Below, one piece after another: positions 45,634 through 56,300 of a DNA stretch of 64,000 nt (position 1 is the stretch's first letter; every line of letters starts with the position of its first letter). This stretch comes from Algoriphagus sp. PAP.12. GTDB taxonomy: Bacteria > Bacteroidota > Bacteroidia > Cytophagales > Cyclobacteriaceae. The stretch covers positions 124,001-188,000 of the forward strand of contig NZ_JAPPSQ010000008.1 in assembly GCF_026652115.1 (NCBI RefSeq), given 5' to 3'. The position numbers and the translations under genes are program-made. The notes under the pieces were generated by a model that did not search any database, was not told the DNA's origin, and saw only the letters and a list, made by a program, of their open reading frames with translations.

Positions 45634-46692
45634 TCACGGATCCCAATCAGCAGGCGGATCCTGCTCAGCGCCGACTACAACTCGACAATCATCTGCGATC
45701 AAACTTAAGGGTTGTCTATAATCCAAATCTGCACCATGGATATACATCCTTTCATTGGTTTCTCCAGCCACCATAAAGTAGCCCAACACCACTTCATCTG
45801 GATCATCTAGACTGATCATATTTCCTCTGATATTTGCCGGAGGCGGATCAAACACAGACCCACTTAATTCAGTTTGCTGCTTTACCAATCTTAAAAAGCG
45901 ATAAGCACCAGCTGAAATAGTCAATTGCCTTAAATCCATTCGGAAAGTTGTGATAAATCTTAAACCATCATCTGGAATAAACATGGCTGTCACTTTGGTA
46001 GATAAACCATTGAAGTCATCATCTGTCGCAATGAACATCGATCTATTCCCAACACTTTCAGCTAAGTAACAAGTAAAACAACAATCTTTCGGAGCCGGAG
46101 CACGAGTTTCCCGATCCATAAACAAATCTGGTCTGGCATTCACTTCAAACATGGCGTTTTCAGTTCTCCAATAATAAAAGTTGTTTTCGTTGCCCGGATC
46201 CTCGACATCAACGACAAATCTTACTCCAGATTCTGGCTCTAACTCACCTTCAACAGGAAACTCCACTGAGAAATAATCAATATTACCCATAGGAACCGGA
46301 CTACTTACTGTTTCAGGAAGTGACGTATAAGTTTTGCCATCCTGTAATTGAATTTGCAAGGTATATGTATCTCCTGCTTTGGCGGCAAAACCTTCCGGAG
46401 TCAAATAATTCCCTTTGACCTCTGAATCTTCTGTCAAATAAGTCACTACGCCATCTTGATTTCTCACCAAGATTGTGGCCAAAGAAACGGGCCGGATCAA
46501 CCCTTCGAAAACAGATCCATAAGTATCACTCCTAGTCAACTTAATAGAATGCCTACCCGGATCAGTAGTAATCATTCCATCAACCGTCAATAATTGGGCG
46601 CCATTTTCGATTTCCACTTCATAGGGATCAACACAAGCTTCAAAACTTAAACAAACCCCAATGATAATCAGGCTGTAAATAATCTTTCTCAT
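45634..46692 (-). CDS. DUF4249 family outer-membrane lipoprotein
   Basis: This 352-residue protein has a lipoprotein signal (LSFEACVDPYEV, Cys about 20) and the DUF4249 start LLTVDGMITTDPGRHSIKLTRS. A beta-rich body follows, with an unusual CCFTCY cysteine cluster (about 202-207) and a closing ADDCRVV. DUF4249 genes nearly always follow a TonB receptor gene, as here (the start codon overlaps the receptor stop by one base). The likely role is a surface accessory to that receptor, but no function has been shown. Confidence 0.88.
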   Translation of the reverse strand: MRKIIYSLIIIGVCLSFEACVDPYEVEIENGAQLLTVDGMITTDPGRHSIKLTRSDTYGSVFEGLIRPVSLATILVRNQDGVVTYLTEDSEVKGNYLTPEGFAAKAGDTYTLQIQLQDGKTYTSLPETVSSPVPMGNIDYFSVEFPVEGELEPESGVRFVVDVEDPGNENNFYYWRTENAMFEVNARPDLFMDRETRAPAPKDCCFTCYLAESVGNRSMFIATDDDFNGLSTKVTAMFIPDDGLRFITTFRMDLRQLTISAGAYRFLRLVKQQTELSGSVFDPPPANIRGNMISLDDPDEVVLGYFMVAGETNERMYIHGADLDYRQPLSLIADDCRVVVGAEQDPPADWDP

Positions 46693-49091
46693 TAGAACTT
46701 GATAGAATAACTTAAACTAGGTAAAGGCACACCCAAAACAGCTAACCTTAAAGCCTGAGGCGGCGATCCTTCTTGATCTACAAAGAATAAGGAGAATGGA
46801 TTTTTGCGAGCATAAACATTCAATACAGAGAAAGTCCAGTCACCATCAAAAAACTTACCTTCTCCTTTCAGTTTGAAATTAATTGCTAAATCCAAGCGGT
46901 GGAAATCAGGCAGTCGTTGCTCATTTCTTCTATTGAAATAAGCCAGGTTATTTCCTGAATAGTCAAATTTTGCTTCAGGGAAAGTTACTGGTCTACCGGT
47001 ACTGTATCCAAAAGTCGCTGAAACAGAGGTATTGGTACTGACCTTATAATTCCCGATTAGTGTCAAATCATGGGGTTTATCAAAATTGGAAGAATACCAA
47101 TCTCCATCATTGATAATTTCCTCCTCATAAGGTGTGATCACCCTTCTTAAGCTTCTAGAATAGGTATAAGAAACCCAACCTGTTAAACGTCCCAGGTTCT
47201 TTTTCACAAACAATTCCACCCCAAAAGCTCTACCTGTCGCAGGTATCAATTCCGTTTCAAGATGATTTTGTAGAATTAGGTTAGCCCCATCTTTATAATC
47301 GACCACATTTTGGATGTCTTTATAATACACCTCAATGGAAGTTTCAAAAATGTTTCCTTTGAAATTATTGTAGAAACCCAATGAATATTGATCAACAATT
47401 TGAGGCTTCAAGAATTCATCACTTAGTTTCCAAACATCCGTTGGGGCAATAGTAGCAGTATTGGAAATCAAATGGATGAACTGGTACATCTTATTATACC
47501 CAGCCTTAATTGAACTGGATTTGGAAAGAGAATATCGAATAGATCCTCTTGGACCCAAGCCATCATAAGAAGTTATTTTCTCACCATCTCCATAGGTAGT
47601 TTCGCTGATCGCACTTCCATCGGAAATTGGTTGGTTTTCCGCATATTGTCTTACAGTTCTTGGTCCAAAATATTGATACATATCGTACCTTAATCCATAA
47701 GAAACCCCAATTTTTTCACCCAATTCAAATTCATGTTGGAAATGAACAGCCGATTCCCTCCCAAATTCATCTTGGACTTTTTTAGGTAAGAGCCCTGACT
47801 CTTGTTCGTCAGCAGGAATCAATTCACCTGGCTGCAACGTCACATCTTTGAACTCACCTCCGAATGTTACTTTATTAGTTTCTGAGAATTGATACATCGC
47901 AAAAACTTTGGCCCCAAAATCCACAATCCCGGAATTCAAATCAAAATTATTGATTCCTGATCTATTGAAAATACCGTAATCATATTGGGAATAATAACCC
48001 AATGCATCCAAGCTAAGTTTATCACTCAGTCTACTTTTCCACTGGAGGGAATGAGAATTGTTTTTCCAAGAAATCGTGGTATCCGATGCAAAAGCAAAAT
48101 CATCATACGAAGTGTAATAGCTATAAGTGAATTCATTCTTATCAGAGATTGGAGCTGAAATCACCAAATTTCCATCATAAAAATTCGCACTAGATGTATT
48201 CAAATCAGGATTACTCAGAGCACCTAAAAACCAATTGATATAGGAACCTCTAAATCCTCCTCTAATGGACACTTTTTCTTTCACCAAAGGACCATTGATC
48301 CCAATTTTCCCAGAATAATTGCTGAGCATCAAGTCCCCTCCCCAGCGATCAACACTACCTGCTTTTGGAAGTATATCTAAAATAGATGAACCCCTCCCTC
48401 CAAATCGGGTTGGAATTACAGATTTATAAAGCGTCACATCATTGACAACGTCTGCATTGAAAGAGGTAAACAAACCAAAAAGGTGAGTAGGGTTATAAAT
48501 TGGTGCACCAGCAAATTGAATCAAGTTCTGGTCTGCTCCTCCACCCCTTACATTCAAACCAGCAGCAGCCTCTCCAACTTGAGAGACACCCGGCAAGGTT
48601 GCCATAGATCTAATAATATCAACCTCACCCAAGAATGGAGGAAGCTCTTTAATGGAGTTCATCGACAAAGTTATCGCTCCCATGTCTGTGGAACGTATGT
48701 TTTTCTCAGGATCTCGACCAAAAATCACTACATCATCCAGTTGAAAATCCTCTTGGATCATTCGGATGGAAATTCTGCCATCACCTACAGCTGTTATAGG
48801 GTAAAGCACTGTTTCATACCCTACATACCGAAACTCCAAATTGTACTCAGCACGATCTAGAATTAATTCAAAAGCCCCATTATTATCAGTAATTCTGGTC
48901 AGGTTAATTTCAGGAACAGTAACTGTCGCTCCGATCAAGGCATCTCCAGTGATTTCATCAATCAACCTCCCTGAAATCCGAATGTTCTTTAATTGACCGA
49001 TATCTCTACCAATTACTTCTCTTTTGGGCTGTGTTTGCCCAATCGCTAAAGCGGGAATTAGGAAAAGGAACAAGAGTAAAATCTTTCTCAT
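46692..49091 (-). CDS. TonB-dependent receptor with CarboxypepD-like domain
   Basis: This protein has 799 residues from the ATG at 49089-49091 (the longer frame begins with TTG). The signal peptide ends ALAIGQ (about 19). The CarboxypepD-like domain (about 38-110) is followed by a Plug domain with MATLPGVSQVGEAAAGLNVRGGGADQNLIQFAGAPIYNPTHLFGLF, then a barrel ending SLSYSIKF. The Plug sequence resembles the receptor class paired with DUF4249 rather than with SusD. It is nine bases from the kelch gene and overlaps the DUF4249 gene. Confidence 0.93.
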   Translation of the reverse strand: MRKILLLFLFLIPALAIGQTQPKREVIGRDIGQLKNIRISGRLIDEITGDALIGATVTVPEINLTRITDNNGAFELILDRAEYNLEFRYVGYETVLYPITAVGDGRISIRMIQEDFQLDDVVIFGRDPEKNIRSTDMGAITLSMNSIKELPPFLGEVDIIRSMATLPGVSQVGEAAAGLNVRGGGADQNLIQFAGAPIYNPTHLFGLFTSFNADVVNDVTLYKSVIPTRFGGRGSSILDILPKAGSVDRWGGDLMLSNYSGKIGINGPLVKEKVSIRGGFRGSYINWFLGALSNPDLNTSSANFYDGNLVISAPISDKNEFTYSYYTSYDDFAFASDTTISWKNNSHSLQWKSRLSDKLSLDALGYYSQYDYGIFNRSGINNFDLNSGIVDFGAKVFAMYQFSETNKVTFGGEFKDVTLQPGELIPADEQESGLLPKKVQDEFGRESAVHFQHEFELGEKIGVSYGLRYDMYQYFGPRTVRQYAENQPISDGSAISETTYGDGEKITSYDGLGPRGSIRYSLSKSSSIKAGYNKMYQFIHLISNTATIAPTDVWKLSDEFLKPQIVDQYSLGFYNNFKGNIFETSIEVYYKDIQNVVDYKDGANLILQNHLETELIPATGRAFGVELFVKKNLGRLTGWVSYTYSRSLRRVITPYEEEIINDGDWYSSNFDKPHDLTLIGNYKVSTNTSVSATFGYSTGRPVTFPEAKFDYSGNNLAYFNRRNEQRLPDFHRLDLAINFKLKGEGKFFDGDWTFSVLNVYARKNPFSLFFVDQEGSPPQALRLAVLGVPLPSLSYSIKF

Positions 49092-49100
49092 ATAAACCAA

Positions 49101-50561
49101 TTAAAAACTAGTTGGGTCAAATTGATACAAATCCATTGGAAAATCCCCAGATAAAGTAATATCAGGTCCTCTTATGATGTACAGAAATCCATTCTTTATA
49201 AAATGCCCAACCAATATACTCTGAGGATACCCTGGCATTGGATTTTTTGATTTCCAAGTAAAAGTCTCCATATCAAGTTCCCACATCTCATTACTTCTTC
49301 TAAATAGACCAATGTAAACCTTATCTCCCAATACTCTGGCCATACCATATCCTTGACCAAGGCTTCCTGGATATGTTGACACAGGTTCCCAATTAAGACT
49401 ATTGGGATCAAATCGCCAAAGCGTTCGATCTGCACCGATTACATAGCCATATCCGCCATATGAAAAAACAGCATCTTCAGCATTAAAATTTTCAGGTGGA
49501 GCAGGCAAAGAGGTCCATTGGGCCAATTGTGGATCATATTTCCTAAACGAAGCCCCCTCCTCCATTTTTGTTCCTAAGACAAAAAGGTCACTATTGATTT
49601 CAAATGCAATTGATTCTAAACTTTCAAAAGGAAGATCTGGCAATTGAGTAAAGCCATTTTCATTGATTCTCCAAAATGTATGATCAATATCTGTAGGGTT
49701 TGCTCCTCTTTCTGCAGTTCCTCCCCCTATAAAATGGTCTGTGAAAAATGCATAAGATCTATTATTTCCTGGAAACGAAACCCTTGACCACTCCTTAGAA
49801 ATAAGGCTAAACCTTTGAAATCCATCTATTAAATCAATCCTTCTTCGAGAACCTAAACCAATAGTAAAACCCTGATCGGTTTGAAAGAATACATTATCAT
49901 AAAGCCTAATGGCTTCAGGATACGTTGTCACCAATTCATAAGCTCCAATTTGGTATTCAAAGTTTTCAGAAAAAATTTGCTCTTCTCCTTGGGATATTAA
50001 TTTTATACGTACGGATGATTCATCTTTTAATGGTGGCACAGTGAGTGTGATTTGGCTCTCTAGAATAATATCTAGTATTTGGGCTTCTTGAGAACCAAAA
50101 AATATTCGAGTATTCGCAGCGAAATTTCCTCCTGATATTACTAACTGGTCACCTTCCTCCCCATACAAAGGAGAGATACTCTCTATAAACGGCTGGAGTG
50201 TTTCTACTTCCATCACATTTCCTTCAAGAATTTCCCCTCCCAACTCCATAAAAGATTTGACATAGTATAATTGGTGTATTTCAAGCCCCTCTGCAAGACC
50301 TATAAACCTTCCGGGACCCTCTTTGGGACCTAAAGAAATAACAATAGGAGAAGAAAATGATGGATCTTGAGAAAAATAGAATCCATGGTCAGAAACCTGA
50401 ATTTGGCTAGTACTAATCACTCTTCCCAAAACTCGGATCTGATCCCCACTAGCATGGAGAATTTGTTCAGTAACTACGAAAGAATTTTCATCCTCTTTTT
50501 CAGTACATGCCCATCCCAACAGCAGCATTGACAAAATGCCAAGAGACAGAAGTTTTTTCAT
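49101..50561 (-). CDS. IPT/TIG plus kelch-repeat surface lipoprotein
   Basis: This 486-residue protein has a lipobox (LLGWACTEK, Cys 19). An FN3-like N-terminal part (about 30-125) is followed by an IPT/TIG domain (about 128-208, with SISPLYGEEGDQLVISGGNF) and a kelch-like propeller (about 215-480) with repeated Y-V-IGA/D-LWRFDPNSLNWEP and MWELDMETFTWKSKNPMP blades. It is the first gene of an operon with a TonB receptor and DUF4249. By position it is probably a substrate-capturing surface protein. Confidence 0.85.
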   Translation of the reverse strand: MKKLLSLGILSMLLLGWACTEKEDENSFVVTEQILHASGDQIRVLGRVISTSQIQVSDHGFYFSQDPSFSSPIVISLGPKEGPGRFIGLAEGLEIHQLYYVKSFMELGGEILEGNVMEVETLQPFIESISPLYGEEGDQLVISGGNFAANTRIFFGSQEAQILDIILESQITLTVPPLKDESSVRIKLISQGEEQIFSENFEYQIGAYELVTTYPEAIRLYDNVFFQTDQGFTIGLGSRRRIDLIDGFQRFSLISKEWSRVSFPGNNRSYAFFTDHFIGGGTAERGANPTDIDHTFWRINENGFTQLPDLPFESLESIAFEINSDLFVLGTKMEEGASFRKYDPQLAQWTSLPAPPENFNAEDAVFSYGGYGYVIGADRTLWRFDPNSLNWEPVSTYPGSLGQGYGMARVLGDKVYIGLFRRSNEMWELDMETFTWKSKNPMPGYPQSILVGHFIKNGFLYIIRGPDITLSGDFPMDLYQFDPTSF

Positions 50562-50671
50562 AAATAGTTGGCAGTTAATCCAAATTGAAAATAAAAAATG
50601 TTTTTTTCTTTTTGACGGTTTAAAGAGTTATTAAACAAATAAATAGTGGAATAATCCAATCCAGTAAGAAG

Positions 50672-50704
50672 AAAAAAAATGGCAGTACGAAAGCACTGCC
50701 ATTT
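50672..50704 (-). terminator. Intrinsic terminator of the SusC-SusD_2 operon
   Basis: AAATGGCAGT (50677-50686) pairs with ACTGCCATTT (50695-50704). On the minus strand a run of eight T follows. It separates this operon from the kelch operon. Confidence 0.87.
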
Positions 50705-50723
50705 CTATAAATTACTATTTCAA

Positions 50724-51656
50724 TTATTGAAATATTGGGAAAGACTCACCGTCATTTGCGAAAATGGTAACAGTACCATATTCACCCCAAGTATTAATCC
50801 AATCGAAAGTAAACTTCTCGGAATCTGAGCTTGTAACTGTCATTGTATAAGAATCACCGTAAGTATCAGTACCTGACATAGTCAAATTGTTACATGCGTC
50901 ATTCAATCTAACAGATCCAGCCCAATCATCACCATAACATTCTCCCCAAAGGCCGAACGCTGCATCACTAATGGTATAAGAACCAGTAGTACTAGTCGCT
51001 GTGAAAGTTACTGATCCTTCAAATGTTGCGTCTCCACAATAATCAGAAGTCTGAGAGTAAGCATAAGTTCCACCCAAATCAGATGGACAAACAACATTTA
51101 CAAAGTACTGGAAAGGAGATGCGTAGAATGGAGCACCTGCAATATTTCCAGAAACGTTTTCTCTGTTGAAAGTACGGCCATACTTGTCATGCAATTCCAA
51201 GCTGAACTCAAACACATCCCCACCCTCGATGTCAGCCTCAGTCAAACCTACTGCAGCCATAGCTTCGGCAGCAGTGATCACAAAAGAGGTTCTCAAGAAT
51301 CTAGAATCAGAGTTTGGTCCAAAATCAGATGCAGACAAAGTCTTCACTGTAACTGGTCCAGCTGTAGGAGTGTACTCCAAACCCACGCCTGTAATCAATC
51401 TTCTATGCTGAACATTGATATCTACTGTTTCCACTGAAGCTCCGTCTTCTGAATCAACAGCTTCCAAAGTCAAAGCGAAATTAGAACTTCCTAAATCGAA
51501 GAAATTAAAGGTTGTACTGGTTCGAGAGATCGTTCTCAAATATGCCCCTGTATCGAAATCAGTATAAGGGATATTTGGATCAACAGTATCGCGACAAGAA
51601 CTAAGGAACACTACGGCTCCAACCAGTAAACCAAAGGTATATTTTAACATTTTCAT
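50724..51656 (-). CDS. SusE-position lipoprotein of the SusCD locus, family unknown
   Basis: This 310-residue protein has a lipobox (VFLSSCRD, Cys 21). The first half looks like a cadherin/Ig-type beta-sandwich (FALTLEAVDSEDGASVETVDINVQHRR). The second half is a separate serine/threonine/glycine-rich beta domain starting at the conserved-looking VCPSDLGGTYAYS, with paired cysteines. As the third gene behind SusC and SusD it takes the place of surface glycan-binding proteins. No hydrolase motif is seen. Binding is an inference from position. Confidence 0.75.
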   Translation of the reverse strand: MKMLKYTFGLLVGAVVFLSSCRDTVDPNIPYTDFDTGAYLRTISRTSTTFNFFDLGSSNFALTLEAVDSEDGASVETVDINVQHRRLITGVGLEYTPTAGPVTVKTLSASDFGPNSDSRFLRTSFVITAAEAMAAVGLTEADIEGGDVFEFSLELHDKYGRTFNRENVSGNIAGAPFYASPFQYFVNVVCPSDLGGTYAYSQTSDYCGDATFEGSVTFTATSTTGSYTISDAAFGLWGECYGDDWAGSVRLNDACNNLTMSGTDTYGDSYTMTVTSSDSEKFTFDWINTWGEYGTVTIFANDGESFPIFQ

Positions 51657-51677
51657 ATTATCTCAATTTTTTTTGGT

Positions 51678-53336
51678 TTAGTATACCCAAGAGTTACCAG
51701 AAGGATTGTTATCCCAGAAAACCTGAGCATCCAAACCGGATTTTTGAGTAGCATTGGTATTGGTTACCATGTAGTTATTAGGATACAAGAATGAGCGTGG
51801 GAAATCTCCAAAATTCTCGGCTAAGCCCGGCTGCATTTTCCTAGGTGTTCCTGTTCTCTTATATAAATTATAAGACTCCACACCATTTCCGAAAAGTGAT
51901 AGCCAATATTCTCTTCCAATGATATCCATTTTATCGCTTTCAGAATCAAATTCGGAAGAAACATAATCTATATAGTCTGCAATCTCTCCATCTAGTAGAT
52001 CTAGGCCATCCTCAGATAGTTCATTATAATAATCAACGACATCTCCAGAACCTCCTGAACTCAAAGCAAAATCCACAACAGAATTCATGTGCTTTTCAAT
52101 TCCAGAAAGCAAGTACTCCTTTGCTTTTGCAGCATCTCCATCAATTTCCAAAGCTGCTTCTGCCAACATAAAATCAACATTTGCTGCATTCATAATAGGG
52201 AAAATACCAGCTCCTTGAGCTCCAAGGCTTGGGTTATTGGTTGGCGATGCAGAGTCATCATCAAATCTGCCACCTGCAGGGTATATTCCCCACATTGTTC
52301 TTTTCAAACCATCTGGTGGAACCCCATCTGGATCTAGGTGATCACGACCCCAGTATCCTCTTTCTCCAGGAAGACAGTAGATAAATCCACCAGCTAGGTA
52401 ATGAGGAGGAGCAATCTGTCCAATACACTCAATTTCATCAACATTGGTAGAATTTACCAATACCTGACGGTACCAATAAAACCTTGCTCTAGGATCATCA
52501 AACCCTTTCGCTTCAGTCATATGCCACATGTAATAGGTAGAATGGTATTGCCCACCTCCTGAGATATAAGAACCGGTAAAATAAGGGTGCCTGGAGTCAG
52601 GATTGGCAATCGATGTTCCATATCTAAATACAAAGTCATCACCTGCCTTCAACATATTGTCAGCAGCAACCAAAGCGGAGATACCAGCTGCAGAACCAGC
52701 TTGATCTACTAACCTTGTATTCAAGAAATATCTCAACTTCAAGGTATTTACCAATCTAATCCACTTAGTATAATCATTACCATAGTAATAATCATTCGGA
52801 GTTCCAGAAGAACCAGATGCTGCAAAGTGAGCCGCAGCTTCATCTAAGATGGCAAATGCCGCATTATAAATAGACTCACCAGAATCTACTTTCGGGAAGA
52901 AGTTAGAAGGATCCAAGGCTTCAGAATAAGGAACATCTCCATAAGCATCCACCAAATTGAATAAAATCATTGCTTTGATGGTTTTGGCGATCCCCAAGTG
53001 TCTCTCTAATCCAGCTTCTTCAGCCAAAGGCTCAAGAAAAGAGATGTCCTCCAACATGTCCGCGTACGAATCTGACCACCAGCCATTTGTAGACTGAGTA
53101 GTATAGGCAGACTCATAATTCGCGCTTCCCTGATTGATCATACGGGTCAATCGCATCCCAGTATCATTAATATTTCTATAATGATCTTTGTAATCTAATT
53201 GAATCCTGTTAAGCAGGAAGTCCGGAGAAGCCGTTGCCGCAGTTACAGCATTTGGATCATCTAGCAAATCTAAGTCACAAGACGAAGCAAACAACATGGT
53301 ACCTGCACACAACAAGCTATATAAGTATTTTTTCAT
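51678..53336 (-). CDS. SusD-like lipoprotein (SusD_2 / PF12771 type)
   Basis: This protein has 552 residues from the ATG at 53334-53336; the longer frame would run into the susC stop region and lacks signal character. The lipobox is FASSCDLD (Cys about 20). The pattern DDPNAVTAATASPDFLLNRIQLDYKDHY and the block AKTIKAMILFNLVDAYGDVPYSEALDP are typical of the second SusD family. NVDFMLAEAALEIDGDAAKAKEYLLSGI closes the TPR-like part. It pairs with the SusC upstream (19-base gap). Confidence 0.92.
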   Translation of the reverse strand: MKKYLYSLLCAGTMLFASSCDLDLLDDPNAVTAATASPDFLLNRIQLDYKDHYRNINDTGMRLTRMINQGSANYESAYTTQSTNGWWSDSYADMLEDISFLEPLAEEAGLERHLGIAKTIKAMILFNLVDAYGDVPYSEALDPSNFFPKVDSGESIYNAAFAILDEAAAHFAASGSSGTPNDYYYGNDYTKWIRLVNTLKLRYFLNTRLVDQAGSAAGISALVAADNMLKAGDDFVFRYGTSIANPDSRHPYFTGSYISGGGQYHSTYYMWHMTEAKGFDDPRARFYWYRQVLVNSTNVDEIECIGQIAPPHYLAGGFIYCLPGERGYWGRDHLDPDGVPPDGLKRTMWGIYPAGGRFDDDSASPTNNPSLGAQGAGIFPIMNAANVDFMLAEAALEIDGDAAKAKEYLLSGIEKHMNSVVDFALSSGGSGDVVDYYNELSEDGLDLLDGEIADYIDYVSSEFDSESDKMDIIGREYWLSLFGNGVESYNLYKRTGTPRKMQPGLAENFGDFPRSFLYPNNYMVTNTNATQKSGLDAQVFWDNNPSGNSWVY

Positions 53337-53355
53337 AATTGTTTCAGTTTTGGAA

Positions 53356-56300
53356 TTAGAATGCAAGAGTTACAGTTCCACCAAATCTCTTAGAACTAGG
53401 GCCAGTAACAAAGTCAAAGCCCAAACCGTTACCAACACCAGTTCCCAACACATCTACATCAAAGTTCATGTTTGGAGGGAAGTTCAAAGCAAGGAACCAA
53501 AGGTTCGTTCCGCTCAACGCAACAGAAGCTCTCTTGAATGGAGTCTTAGCCAACAATGTGGAAGGTAATTCATAACCCAAAGAGATTTCTCTTAATCGAA
53601 TCATAGATCCATCGAATACGTTAGGAGCATCCGTTCTTCCTTGGTAACCTCCGAAGAAATAATCAGAAGCAGAGATCTGAATATCATTCTTGATATAATT
53701 AGGAGAACCATCAGCATTGGTTCCATCCTGTCTTACACCTGGCATGATGAAAGTCATTTCTCTATCAGCAACGGGGTCTTTTGTTACACCTCTTGCCAAT
53801 GTAGCAGTTACAGTGTTAGAGAAAACTGCACCTTTATGTCTGTATTCCAACATTGCATTTAAAGTGAAACCTTTCCAAGAGAAGGTGTTGATCCAAGAAC
53901 CTGTCCATCTTGGATTTGGATCACCTAAGATTTGCAACTCTGGATCAGCCAAATACAGCCCATCAGATGAAGACACAATCGGATTACCATCGTCATCTCT
54001 TAGAAAATCAGTTCCCTTGATCACGTTGAATGGTTCGCCAGGAATAGCGAAGTTCCCCAAGGTAGTAAAACCAGCAACCACGATCTCATCCAAACCTGAA
54101 CCCAACTCTGTAGTTACAGATCTATACAAACTCCAGTTAACAGTAGAGTTCCAGGTGAAACCAGAAGCAGTAGAAACCGGAGTTACATTTGCCTGAAGTT
54201 CAACTCCTCTCGTCCTAATATTACCTATGTTGATATTTGTACTAGTGTACCCTGTAGCAGGATCAATAGGAGAGGATGTTATCAAATCACTCGTATTTTT
54301 TTCGAACAAAGAAAGATCGAATCTCAATTTATTATTAAACATCACGGCCTCAACTCCGAATTCCAATTCTTGAATCAATTCTGGCTTCAAGTTAGGGTTA
54401 CCCAAGGTGTTGTTTACAGAATGGGTTTGGGTAACAGATCCATCTCTGGAAAAGGCGATTGCGTTTTGAGACAAACGATTCCTTGTATTGTATGGATTTG
54501 GGAAACCTGCAGATGTACCATAACCTAATCTCAATTTCAAATCATTCAATGTGGAAGAGTTCCAGTCAAAAGCCGTACTTGGGATAAAGGATACTGAAGC
54601 TCCTGGATAAAGAATTCTTCTGTTGTCTTTCTCAACTGTGGAAGTCCAGTCATTTCTCGCAGAGAACGTGAAGTACAAGTAATTAGAATAATCCAGAGTG
54701 ATGTTGGTATAAATACCCATTCTTCTTTGCTCTTCAGTTCTATTTAACACATAAGACCCAATTGCATCTAATGAAGAAGAACTTGTAAAGTTAGAGTGCC
54801 GGAACAATCCGAAAGCCAACTGACCTTGGGAAGAAATTCCGTCTCTGATAAATGAATCATAGCGGGAGTTACCACCCAACAATACGCTCATCCCTAATTT
54901 GTCAGAAAATTCCTTCTTCCAATTGAAGATCAAATCTTGGTTCCAAATAGTATTGACAATGTTAGTAGTAGTATAAACACCTGACTGAACAGCAGCACTA
55001 CCTGATCCCGCTCCTTTGTTGTACATCTTCTCTTGCTTTTCAGTATAGGTATCCAAACCAATTCTATAAGTCACAGAGAAATTATCATTGAAATCATAAA
55101 TCAATGAAGTAGAGTTAAAGAAACGATTTACATTAGAAGTATTCTTGTAATATTTCGCCAACCATCTTGGGTTTACGATGTCGTTACCACCCCTATAGTA
55201 TACAGAACTATTATCAACTGGATTTTCGAATGGCAAACCAGCCAAATCCACAGAACGAGGAGTATACAAAACGTGAGCAAATACAGACGGTACACCATTG
55301 GCAGGACCAGAACCATAAGAGGCATTAACTGGTGGAGCCTGCAAATCTGTGATCGCAAATGTAAATGAAGAATTCACTGATAACTTGTCATTGATAGCAG
55401 ATCTGATACCCAAACCGAAGTTATATTTTTTCAATTCGTTACCAGGAGTAAATCCTTTGTCATCTGTATAACCAAAGCTTGAGCTAAAGCTAGTTCTATC
55501 AGAACCTCCAGAAATTTGGATGGAAGTATTTGACACCATGCCAGTTCTGAAGAATGCAGTAGAAGGATCTTCATAAGCCTTGTACTCATACTGAATAGGT
55601 GTACCACCGACGATTCCATCTACCCAGAACTCTGGGAAGGCTTCTCTTACTTTTGCAACAGATGAGGAAGCATATGGATGGTTAACAGTTAAGCCTTGAT
55701 CCAATCTTGGACCGAAGTTGGAGAAGAAGAAACCAGGGGCTTGCTGGAATCCGTTTCCATACTCATAACCATAGGTAGGCAAAGAAGCCGCCTTATTGGA
55801 GAATACTGATTGATTGATAGTTACTTCAGCAGCTTTTCTCTTAGATGCACCAGACTTGGTAGTAATCAAGATTACACCATTTCTACCTTGGTCACCATAA
55901 AGAACTGTCGCAGAAAGACCTTTCAATACAGACATGCTCTCGATGTTGTTTGGATCGATATCCAAGAAACGAGAAGATGTCGTAGCACCACCATTCGTAA
56001 AGCCTTCCGTATTATTCGTGCTAGTATTAAATGGAACACCATCCACAACGAATAAAGGCTGGTTGGATTGAGTTGCAGAGGAATAACCTCTAATGACCAT
56101 ATTGGTACCAGATCCAGACATACCATTGGTAGCGGTGATATTCACACCAGGCACTTTCCCTTGCAATACACGGGATACGTCTTGTTCAGGACGATTCTCA
56201 AGTTGCTCGTCACCCACAGTGGTCACGGCATAACCCAAGGCTTTCTTTTCCCTTTCGATACCGATCGCTGTTACTACCACTTCGGATAGTTGAGCAGCGT

